From Sulfitobacter noctilucicola (lineage in GTDB: Bacteria > Pseudomonadota > Alphaproteobacteria > Rhodobacterales > Rhodobacteraceae): DNA of 64,000 nucleotides. Every line of letters starts with the position of its first letter. Positions within the stretch are counted from its first letter, which is position 1. Of this stretch, positions 16,878 to 24,800 are shown one piece after another. The position numbers and the translations under genes are program-made. The notes under the pieces are model-generated. The model was given only the letters and a program-made list of their open reading frames with translations. It was not told the DNA's origin and searched no databases. The DNA is taken from assembly GCF_000622385.1 (NCBI RefSeq), contig NZ_JASD01000005.1, forward strand, positions 62,001-126,000, given 5' to 3'.

Positions 16878-16926
16878 TGTTCACAACCGAGCCCAAGCGA
16901 ACGAGGGACGAATTTTGGAGTTGTCC

Positions 16927-17526
16927 ATGATGTTGATCGAAGAAACACCCATTTCCGACGCGGGCCTGCCCGTCGAAGCGTTCAAGGCTCACCTGCGGTT
17001 GGGCAGTGGCTTTGGTCCGGGTGACATACAGGATGGGGTGCTGGTGTCTTTCCTGAGGGCTGCCGTGGCAGCGGTTGAAGGGCGTACCGGCAAGATTTTG
17101 TTGCGGCGGACGTTTTCGCAATCGTTGACGGAATGGCGTTCGTGCGAGAGCCAGCCTTTTGTCGTGGCTCCGGTTGCAGGCGTCGTTACTGTCGAGAAAA
17201 TCGCACGCGATGGACAACGCACCGTGATTGATCCGGCGACCTATTGGGTCGAACGTGACATGCAGATGCCGAAGCTGCGCACCGCTGGAAGCATGCTGCC
17301 TGCTGTCCCCGAAGGTGGGTCAGTCGTGATTACCTTTGAGGCGGGATTTGATGCCGCTTGGGATGGTGTTCCAGCAGATTTGCGTCAGGCGGTGCTGATG
17401 CTTGCCGCGCACTACTACGAATATCGCAACGATACCGGGCTGAGCACGGGCTGCATGCCGTTTGGCGTTACCAGCCTGATTGAGCGCTACAAACACATCC
17501 GTATTGGAACGGGAGCGGGCAGATGA
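16927..17526 (+). CDS. GTA head-tail connector / adaptor (g6)
   Basis: A 199-residue protein at the g6 position, corresponding to the HK97 gp6-like adaptor that sits under the portal ring. It begins MMLIEETPISDAGLPVEAFKAHLRLG, continues with VSFLRAAVAAVEGRTGKILL (an adaptor helix) and ends DLRQAVLMLAAHYYEYRNDTG...GVTSLIERYKHIRIG, typical of phage gp6-like connectors. The frame is open 36 codons upstream, but the segment is not family-like and overlaps the long inverted repeat; ATG 16927 has TTGGAG 8 bp upstream. Its stop overlaps g7 (ATGA). Confidence 0.88.
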   Translation: MMLIEETPISDAGLPVEAFKAHLRLGSGFGPGDIQDGVLVSFLRAAVAAVEGRTGKILLRRTFSQSLTEWRSCESQPFVVAPVAGVVTVEKIARDGQRTVIDPATYWVERDMQMPKLRTAGSMLPAVPEGGSVVITFEAGFDAAWDGVPADLRQAVLMLAAHYYEYRNDTGLSTGCMPFGVTSLIERYKHIRIGTGAGR

Positions 17527-17861
17527 GTATCCCGCAGTTAAATCATGCATTGCTGCTTGAAGCACCAGAGACGGTGAGCGACGGGGCGGGCGGCTATGTT
17601 GAGGGGTGGGTGGTGTTGGGCACCCTTTGGGCGGAGATCACCGCGAGAACCGGCCGTGAAGCTGCCCGCATTGGCGCACCGGTCACAAGGGTGAACTACA
17701 AAATTGTGGTGCGGGGTGCCCCCTTTGGCACGCCGGAGCGGCCTAGCGCAAACCAGCGGTTTCGTATGGGTGCCCGTATTTTCACAATCGATGCTGTGAC
17801 GGAGCGGGACCCGCAGGGCCGTTACCTGACTTGTTACGCCAAAGAGGAGCAGGTGGTATGA
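17523..17861 (+). CDS. GTA head-tail joining / stopper protein (g7)
   Basis: A 112-residue phage head-tail joining protein (SPP1 gp16-like stopper fold). The visible pattern is a beta-rich domain: GAGGYVEGWVVLGTLWAEITARTGREA, then ANQRFRMGARIFTIDAVTERDPQGRYLTCYA, the family signature. It closes the head after DNA packaging. It overlaps both neighbours by 4 bp (ATGA), implying translational coupling between g6, g7 and g8. Confidence 0.88.
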   Translation: MSIPQLNHALLLEAPETVSDGAGGYVEGWVVLGTLWAEITARTGREAARIGAPVTRVNYKIVVRGAPFGTPERPSANQRFRMGARIFTIDAVTERDPQGRYLTCYAKEEQVV

Positions 17862-18268
17862 CTTTTGCTTTGTCCGGACCGCTACAGACAGCGGTATTCG
17901 AGGCTTTGTCGGGGGACAGCGTACTCGTCATGATCGTTGGGACGGCAATTTATGACGCTGTGCCAACCGGGGCGTTGCCGCCAATCTACGTGCGGTTAGG
18001 CGGTGAAGACGCCACCGATGCCTCTGACGGAAGCGGGGCGGGGGCAGTGCACAAATTTACCGTCTCTGTGATCACCACCAATGCAGGGTTTGCACAAGCG
18101 AAGGCTGCGGCTGCCGCGATCAGTGACATTCTTCACGACGGTAATTTGACGCTAAGCCGCGGTAGGTTAGTGAGCATGCGCTTCGAGAAGGCCCGCGCAG
18201 CGCGCGTGGAGGCGGCAGCCACAAGGCAGATCGATCTGCGCTTTGCAGCGCGGGTGCAGGACGACTGA
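17858..18268 (+). CDS. GTA tail terminator protein (g8, DUF3168)
   Basis: A 136-residue protein of the DUF3168/tail-terminator type, which caps the tail tube and joins it to the head. LSGPLQTAVFEALSGDSVLVMIVGTAIYDAVPTGALPPIYVRLG is the DUF3168 start, and HKFTVSVITTNAGFAQAKAAAAAISDIL lies in its core. The frame is open 9 codons upstream, but ATG 17858 gives the ATGA overlap seen through the cluster. g9 follows after 29 bp. Confidence 0.88.
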   Translation: MTFALSGPLQTAVFEALSGDSVLVMIVGTAIYDAVPTGALPPIYVRLGGEDATDASDGSGAGAVHKFTVSVITTNAGFAQAKAAAAAISDILHDGNLTLSRGRLVSMRFEKARAARVEAAATRQIDLRFAARVQDD

Positions 18269-18297
18269 GGTTTCAAGGTAATTTGAGGAGAGACGAT

Positions 18298-18720
18298 ATG
18301 GCTGTTCAGGCAGGCAAGGACCTTTTGGTCAAAGTAGATATGACCAGCGACCGGCAGTTCGAGACAATTGCAGGATTGCGGGCAACGAGGGTGAGTTTCA
18401 ATGCGGAAGCCGTCGATGTGACTACGTTGGACAGTGAAGGCGGTTGGCGTGAGTTGCTGGCGGGTGCCGGTGTGCGTTCGTGTAGCATCTCTGGGTCGGG
18501 TGTGTTTCGGGATGCAGGTACGGATGAACGGGCACGGCAGTTGTTCTTTGACGGGCTAACGCCGGATTTTCAGATCGTGATCCCTGAGTTCGGCGTCGTC
18601 GAGGGGCCGTTTCAGGTCACGTCGCTTGAGTATGCGGGGCAGCTGAACGGTGAGGCGACTTATGAGCTGAGTCTTCAGTCGGCCGGTATCCTGATCTTTA
18701 CGCCCGATCTGGTGGTTTGA
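18298..18720 (+). CDS. GTA major tail tube protein (g9)
   Basis: Tail-tube protein of the TP901-1 major tail family, 140 residues. Signature: AVQAGKDLLVKVD at the start, FNAEAVDVTTLDSEGGWRELLAGAGVRS in the core, and the loop FQVTSLEYAGQLNGEATYELSLQSAG near the C-terminus. Subunits stack as hexameric rings to form the DNA conduit. ATG 18298 follows GAGGAGAG, the strongest ribosome site of the cluster, fitting a protein needed in many copies. Confidence 0.92.
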   Translation: MAVQAGKDLLVKVDMTSDRQFETIAGLRATRVSFNAEAVDVTTLDSEGGWRELLAGAGVRSCSISGSGVFRDAGTDERARQLFFDGLTPDFQIVIPEFGVVEGPFQVTSLEYAGQLNGEATYELSLQSAGILIFTPDLVV

Positions 18721-18722
18721 GC

Positions 18723-19037
18723 ATGGCGAACCGCTGGCGAGGGGACGTGGCACTGGTCGTAGATGGTAAGCCTTGCGTGGCACGGTTGACCTTGGGGGCT
18801 TTGGCAGAGCTTGAAGAGGGGCTTTGTGAGAGTTCCCTTGTCGGACTTGTCGAGCGGTTTGAGGCGAGCCGGTTCTCCAGTCGGGACGTGGTCGCGTTAC
18901 TGGGCGCGGGTCTGCGCGGCGGCGGGTTGCAGATGACCGATGCAGAGATCGCAGCAGCGCAGATTGACGGGGGCCCTATGGGCGCGGCCAAAGCGGCGGC
19001 GGAGTTGTTGGCGCGGGCTTTTGTGGTGCCGAAGTGA
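18723..19037 (+). CDS. GTA tail assembly protein (g10)
   Basis: A 104-residue protein of the family named after gene transfer agents, found at the g10 position. ANRWRGDVALVVDGKPCVARLTLGALAELEEGL is the conserved N-terminal beta-hairpin/helix; the C-terminus is helical and Ala-rich. By position between tail tube and tape measure it is probably a tail assembly chaperone (GpG/GpT analogue with g10.1). A TTG at 18717 would give a TTGA overlap with g9; I chose ATG 18723. The gene overlaps g10.1. Confidence 0.85.
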   Translation: MANRWRGDVALVVDGKPCVARLTLGALAELEEGLCESSLVGLVERFEASRFSSRDVVALLGAGLRGGGLQMTDAEIAAAQIDGGPMGAAKAAAELLARAFVVPK

Positions 19038-19249
19038 GTGGTGGTGTGAGCGGACTGGATTGGCCTGCACTAATGCGTGTGGGCTTCCATGGGCTAGGCC
19101 TAAAGCCCGATGCGTTCTGGGCGCTCACGCCGGTGGAGTTGCAGGTGATGCTCGGCAGCACAGGTGCCGACAAACCGATGTTGAGCGATGGGTTGGCGGC
19201 GCTGATGGCGGCCTATCCGGACAAGGAAAAGGGGACAGCTGATGGCTGA
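19034..19249 (+). CDS. GTA tail assembly chaperone-like protein (g10.1)
   Basis: A 71-residue protein with a GTG start that overlaps the g10 stop (GTGA) and ends inside the start of g11. The core LDWPALMRVGFHGLGLKPDAFWALTPVELQVML matches the small phage family that always lies between the tail tube and tape measure. In GTA maps this is g10.1. Phage counterparts are tail assembly chaperones made by frameshift from the preceding gene; here the two are separate overlapping genes, and no slippery sequence was identified. Confidence 0.82.
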   Translation: MSGGVSGLDWPALMRVGFHGLGLKPDAFWALTPVELQVMLGSTGADKPMLSDGLAALMAAYPDKEKGTADG

Positions 19250-19904
19250 TTTCGATGACTATGGCGGGCTTGAAGGACATGCAGAGGATTTGAACGCGAC
19301 GCTTGCGACCACGGGGGCGCTTGTATCCGGATTTGATACCGAGTTGCGGCGCATGTCTACGTCGTTGGCGGCAACGGGCAAGGATATGCAGACGCTGGAA
19401 AAGGGGTTGAGCAAGGGCTTGCGGCGGGCGTTCGACGGGGTGGTTTTTGACGGCATGAAGATGTCGGATGCGCTCAAGACCGTGGCGCAATCGTTGGCAA
19501 ATACCACTTACAACGCGGCGATGAAGCCTGTCACAGATCATGTTGGTGGATTGATCAGCCAGGGTGTCGGGTCACTCGTGCAGGGCATTCTGCCTTTTGC
19601 CGACGGAGCCCCGTTTAGCCAAGGCAAGGTGATGCCGTTTGCCCAAGGGGGCGTGGTCAGCGGTGCGACGACATTTCCGATGCGCGGAGGTACCGGCCTG
19701 ATGGGGGAAGCGGGGCCGGAAGCTATCATGCCATTGGCACGCGGACCGGACGGTAAGTTGGGGGTGCGCGGCGGGGGCGGCGGTGGTGCGCCGCAAGTGG
19801 TGATGAACATTACCACGCCCGATGTGCAGGGGTTTCAACGCTCGCAAAGCCAGATCGCGGCACAGATGAGCCGCGCTTTGTCTTCGGGCAACCGCAATCG
19901 TTAA
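19242..19904 (+). CDS. GTA tape measure protein (g11)
   Basis: Tail length-determining protein, 220 residues, matching the very short tail of RcGTA. The N-terminal half is helical with heptad-like runs (AEDLNATLATTGALVSGFDTELRRMSTSLAATG). A central hydrophobic Gly-rich part (VGGLISQGVGSLVQGILPFADGAPFSQGKVMPFAQGGVVS) follows, then GLMGEAGPEAIMPLARGPDGKLGV, the signature shared by lambda-type tape measure C-termini, and a Gly-rich linker. It overlaps g10.1 by 8 bp. Confidence 0.9.
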   Translation: MADFDDYGGLEGHAEDLNATLATTGALVSGFDTELRRMSTSLAATGKDMQTLEKGLSKGLRRAFDGVVFDGMKMSDALKTVAQSLANTTYNAAMKPVTDHVGGLISQGVGSLVQGILPFADGAPFSQGKVMPFAQGGVVSGATTFPMRGGTGLMGEAGPEAIMPLARGPDGKLGVRGGGGGGAPQVVMNITTPDVQGFQRSQSQIAAQMSRALSSGNRNR

Positions 19905-19931
19905 TTTTCTAAAAGGGTCAGGAGCAGGTCG

Positions 19932-20564
19932 ATGGCATTTCACGAGGTAAGATTTCCTCCAACGCTGAGCTTTGGTTCGGTCGGAGGGCCGCAGCGGCGC
20001 ACGGACGTGGTGACGCTGGCGAACGGGTTCGAGGAGCGTAACACGCCTTGGGCGCATTCGCGGCGGAGCTATGATGCTGGGCTTGGCATGCGGTCTATTG
20101 ATGACCTGCAAGTGCTGATCGGTTTTTTCGAGGCGCGTCTGGGACAGATGCATGGATTTCGCTGGAAGGACTGGGCTGACTACAAATCCGGCCGCGCCAC
20201 GCTTGATCCGGTCTTTGATGATCAGAGCATTGGCTATGGCAACGGTGTGGATCGTGATTTCCAGATCATGAAGACCTACCGGTCGGGTGAGCAGATGTAC
20301 CGGCGGCCGATCAAGAAACCTGTTGCCGGGTCGGTGAAAGTGGGTGTGGAACAGGACGAATTGCAAGAAGGGCTGGATTATGAGGTGAATGCCAATACGG
20401 GCATTATCACCTTTGCGCATCCGCCTGACCCGGACATGGAGATCTACGCGGGTTACGAATTTGATGTGCCTGTCCGGTTCGATACAGACCGCATTCTGAC
20501 CAGCGTCGAGAGCTTTCAGGCAGGCCAAGTGCCATCGGTACCGGTAATCGAGGTGCGCATCTGA
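19932..20564 (+). CDS. GTA distal tail protein (g12, DUF2460)
   Basis: A 210-residue baseplate protein (TIGR02217/DUF2460), the distal tail ring between tail tube and hub. AFHEVRFPPTLSFGSVGGPQRRTDVVTLANGFEERNTPW is the family N-terminus; the GFRWKDWADYKSG motif and the ending FDVPVRFDTDRI are also characteristic. Its stop overlaps the g13 start by one base (TGATGG). In RcGTA this protein forms a hexameric ring contacting the tail tube. Confidence 0.93.
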   Translation: MAFHEVRFPPTLSFGSVGGPQRRTDVVTLANGFEERNTPWAHSRRSYDAGLGMRSIDDLQVLIGFFEARLGQMHGFRWKDWADYKSGRATLDPVFDDQSIGYGNGVDRDFQIMKTYRSGEQMYRRPIKKPVAGSVKVGVEQDELQEGLDYEVNANTGIITFAHPPDPDMEIYAGYEFDVPVRFDTDRILTSVESFQAGQVPSVPVIEVRI

Positions 20565-21451
20565 TGGCGGGGATTGATCCAGCGCTACAGGCGCATCTTG
20601 AAGGCGGACTGACCACTGTTTGTCATGCGTGGAAGATCACCCGAAAGGACGGGGTCTGTCTGGCTTTTACTGACCACGATTTGCCGCTGACCTTTGAAGG
20701 GGTGGCGTTCCGAGCTGATGCGGGGCTGAGCGCACGTGCGATTGCCCAGACCACGGGCCTGTCGGTGGATAACACGGAGGCCGTCGGTGCATTGAGTGAT
20801 GCGTCAATCCGTGAAGACGAGATCGAGCAGGGCCGCTTTGACGGAGCTGAGGTGCAGGCCTGGTTGGTTAACTGGGCAGATGTGTCGCAACGCTGGTTGC
20901 AGTTCCGTGGCACTATCGGCGAGATGAAGCGCGCAGGGGGGGCATTTCGCGCCGAGCTTCGTGGCTTGACCGAGGTGCTGAACAGGACTTTGGGGCGGGT
21001 CTATCAAAAGCCATGCACGGCTGTGCTGGGGGATAAGCAATGTCGGTTTAATGCAGGCCTTCCAGGGTATTCGATCACGCTTGCGGTGGATATCGAGGAC
21101 CGGGGCAGATCGTTCATTTGGGATGCGCTGCCCGGCTTTGATCCAGAATTCTTTATTCGCGGACGGCTGGAAGTGCTGAACGGTACGGCGGCTGGTTTGT
21201 TCGGGTTGATCAAACACGATCGTACGAAAGGCAAGAAGCGGGTGATCGAGCTTTGGGAACCGATCAAGGGAAATGTGAGCACAGGTACGCAAGTGAGGCT
21301 GCTTGCGGGTTGCAACAAGCAGATGGAAACCTGTCGTTTGAAGTTTGACAACTTGCTCAATTTTCAAGGCTTCCCGGATTTGCCCGGCGAAGATTGGGTT
21401 GTTGCTGTGCCCAAGTCCACCGGTCCCAACTCTGGTGGGTCGCTGAGATGA
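20564..21451 (+). CDS. GTA baseplate hub protein (g13, DUF2163)
   Basis: A 295-residue hub protein (TIGR02218/DUF2163). It contains CHAWKITRKDGVCLAFTDHDLPLTFEGVAFRADAG at the N-terminus and the Cys-bearing C-terminal domain CNKQMETCRLKFDNLLNFQGFPDLPGEDW, whose Cys residues (also CTAVLGDKQC) resemble an iron-sulfur-binding site reported for the RcGTA hub. It lies between the distal tail ring and the peptidase g14, and overlaps g14 (ATGA). Confidence 0.93.
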   Translation: MAGIDPALQAHLEGGLTTVCHAWKITRKDGVCLAFTDHDLPLTFEGVAFRADAGLSARAIAQTTGLSVDNTEAVGALSDASIREDEIEQGRFDGAEVQAWLVNWADVSQRWLQFRGTIGEMKRAGGAFRAELRGLTEVLNRTLGRVYQKPCTAVLGDKQCRFNAGLPGYSITLAVDIEDRGRSFIWDALPGFDPEFFIRGRLEVLNGTAAGLFGLIKHDRTKGKKRVIELWEPIKGNVSTGTQVRLLAGCNKQMETCRLKFDNLLNFQGFPDLPGEDWVVAVPKSTGPNSGGSLR

Positions 21452-21885
21452 ATAGCGCCAAGATTATTACGTCGGCGAGAGGCTGGATCGGTACACCTTA
21501 CGTGCATCAAAGCTCTGCAAAGGGGGCAGGTTGCGACTGTCTGGGGCTGCTGCGCGGTATATGGCGGGAGGTTTTGGGTGCCGAGCCCGAAGCCACACCG
21601 GCCTATTCGATGGATTGGTCGGAGCCACAGGGAGAAGAACGGCTCTGGGCAGCGGCCCGGCGTCATCTGATCGGCAAGCCCAAAGACGATGAAGCGGCCG
21701 GTGATGTGATCCTGTTTCGTATGCGGGACCGCGCGGTGGCGAAACATTTGGGGGTGCAGGCCGTTGTCGGTGAGGCGGCATCTTTTGTGCACGCCTATAC
21801 AGGCCACGGTGTCGTTGAGAGCCCGCTCAGCACCCCTTGGCGGCGGCGTATTGCTGCCCGTTTTCAATTTCCTAAAGGAGTCTAA
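21448..21885 (+). CDS. GTA cell-wall peptidase (g14, NlpC/P60)
   Basis: A 145-residue NlpC/P60-type cysteine peptidase that likely cuts recipient or host peptidoglycan during DNA delivery. Catalytic Cys31 is in GCDCLGL and the likely His is H100 in AKHLGV; the N-terminus IITSARGWIGTPYVHQSS is typical of TIGR02219. The frame is open 18 codons upstream, but ATG 21448 gives the overlap with g13 and the family start. g15 follows after 3 bp. Confidence 0.93.
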   Translation: MNSAKIITSARGWIGTPYVHQSSAKGAGCDCLGLLRGIWREVLGAEPEATPAYSMDWSEPQGEERLWAAARRHLIGKPKDDEAAGDVILFRMRDRAVAKHLGVQAVVGEAASFVHAYTGHGVVESPLSTPWRRRIAARFQFPKGV

Positions 21886-21888
21886 CCC

Positions 21889-24800
21889 ATGGCAACGGTC
21901 CTATTCTCGGTCGCAGGCGCGGCTCTCGGTGGCTCTGTGGGCGGCACGCTTGCGGGTCTGTCTTCGGTAGCGATTGGCCGCGCAGTCGGGGCTACTTTGG
22001 GCCGTGCAATTGACCAGCGTCTGCTGGGGCAGGGTGGAGAGGCGATCGAGACGGGTAAGGTCGACCGCTTCAGATTGACCAGTGCAGGTGAAGGTGATCC
22101 GATCGCGCAGACCTACGGTCGGATGCGACTGGGCGGTCATGTTATCTGGGCATCGGACTTCGAAGAAAGCACCACCACCACCGGAGGGGGGAAGGGTAGC
22201 AGGTCACAGCCGACCACGACACAATTCAGTTATACTGTCAGCCTTGCTATCGCGGTCTGCGAAGGTGAGGTCACGCGGATCGGACGCGTGTGGGCGGATG
22301 GTGAGGAGGTTGCTCGCGATGATCTCAATATGAGTGTGTACACCGGCACGATGGATCAGCTTCCCGATCCGGTAATGGAAGCGATTGAGGGACAGGGCCG
22401 CGTTCCAGCATATCGCGGCACAGCATATGTTGTGATGGAGCACCTCAGCCTTGCGGCCTTTGGCAACCGTGTTCCGCAATTCTCGTTCGAGGTATTGCGA
22501 CCCGAGCAACCTGGTGTTGACGGATGGGAGGACACTCCGGCCTTTGGTATTGAGGGGGTGGCATTGATCCCCGGGACAGGCGAATACGCGCTTGCGACTT
22601 CGCCGATAAATTTCGAGGAAAAGACAGGCGCGTTTCAAAGCGCGAACATCTCCACCCCGGCAGGCAAGACCGACTTCAAGGTTGCCACCGAAGCCATGTG
22701 TGAAGAGCTCCCTAATCTGCAGGCGGTCTCCATGGTGGTTTCATGGTTCGGGGACGACTTGCGCTGCGGTGAATGTACCATTCGGCCAAAGGTAGAAAGC
22801 ATTGGTTTGGACTCTGCCGAGATGCCATGGAGGGTGTCTGGATTGCCGCGCGGTCTAGCGCATGTGATTGCGCAAGATGAGGGGCGACCAGTTTACGGGG
22901 GCACGCCGACCGATCAATCTGTTATCGAAGCGATCCGAGAATTGAAGATCGCAGGCAAGGCGGTGATGTTTTATCCGTTTATTCTGATGGATCAATTCAC
23001 CGACAATGGCTTGCCCGACCCCTACAGTGATGCGGAAAACCAACCCGATTTACCATGGCGCGGGCGGATCACTCTGTCTAAAGCACCGGGCCAACCAGGA
23101 ACCCCAGACAGGAGCGCACTGGCGAGCACCGAGATTGACGCCTTCTTTGGTAGTGCGACTGCCGAGAGCTTTGTGATTATTGAAGACCAGATCGTTTATC
23201 TGAACGACTGGGGCGGTGAGGATGCGATCATTGTTGAAGACGAGACTGACAGTGAAGATGAAGACGGTGGCGAAGGTTCGGAAAATGGGGAAGTTGTAGG
23301 CGGGTCGGAAACCACGGAGGAGACCGGAGGCGAAGGCGAAGACGCGCCTTTCAGCTCCAGTGGCGAAGGTGAAGCCGGGGAGCCAGAGACCGGCGGAGAA
23401 GGCGGTGAGGGTGCTGAGAGTGGCACCCCAAAGCGAAGACTCGACCGCACCAAGTTTGTAGACGAACGCGAGAACTGGACGTTCACCCGCTTTATTCTGC
23501 ACAATGCGATCCTGTGCCAGCAAGCAGGCGGGGTTGAAGCCTTCTGCATTGGATCGGAGATGCGGGGGTTAACGCAGCTTCGGGGCGCGGGTGACGTATT
23601 TGTTGCGGTTCAACGACTACGAGCTTTGGCAAGCGAAGTCCGCACTATATTGGGACCGGACACAAAGATCAGCTATGCGGCGGATTGGTCTGAATATTTC
23701 GGCTACCAACCGCAGGACGGATCGAACGACAGGTATTTCCACCTCGATCCGCTTTGGGGTGATCCCAACATCGATTTCATCGGCATCGACAATTACATGC
23801 CGCTCGCTGATTGGCGGGATGAAGCAGGCCATCTTGACGGGGAAGACTGGGACTCGACCTACAATCTTGAGTACCTCAAGAGCAATATTGAGGGCGGAGA
23901 GGGATACGACTGGTATTACCATTCACCCGAAGCGCGTGCCGCGCAGATCAGGACAGGCATCACGGATGATGCGCATCTCGAGCCTTGGGTGTACCGCTAC
24001 AAGGACGTTCAGGGCTGGTGGGCGCATTTTCACCATGACCGCGTAAATGATGTTCGTGCGGCACAGCCAACTTCATGGGAGCCGATGTCAAAACCCATAT
24101 GGTTTACGGAGTACGGCTGCGCCGCGATAAACAAGGGTGCGAACCAGCCTAACAAGTTTCTGGACCGTAAGAGCTCTGAAAGCAAATTACCCTATCATTC
24201 AACCGGTGCACGCGACGAGTTGATGCAAATGCAATACCTGCGTGCCATGAGCGATTATTGGAAAGATCCCGCGCATAATCCGGTCTCTACCGAATACGAA
24301 GGGCGTATGCTGGATATGTCTCGGGCCTTTGTCTGGGCGTTCGACACGCGGCCTTATCCCGCATTCCCCAATAATGTCGCCAAGTGGAGCGATGGTGAAA
24401 ATTACACTCGGGGCCACTGGATCAACGGCCGGACGGCCGGACGGACGCTTGCCTCTGTGGTGACTGAGATTTGTACCCGCGCTGGGCTGAAAGCCTTTAG
24501 CACTGAGGGGTTGTATGGCTATGTTCGTGGCTACGCTGTCGAACAGGTCGCGGATGCACGTACAGCGTTACAACCTTTGATGATCCGCTACGGCTTTGAT
24601 GCGATTGAGCGCGACGGTTTGCTACAATTCCGCATGCGCGATGGCGTGAAGGCTGTAACGCTTGACCCTGATCGTCTGGCCGTCAGTCAGGAACTGGATG
24701 GTGTCGCCGAGCAGAGCCGGGAAGCCGAAGCTGAGATATCCGGCCGGATGCGGTTGCGTTTTGTTCAGGCAGACGCTGATTTTGATGTGATTGCGGAAGA

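Noticed and set aside
19572..20528. 318-codon open frame on the minus strand across g11-g12
   Set aside because: Antisense shadow of two recognised GTA genes; no ribosome site and no family resemblance.
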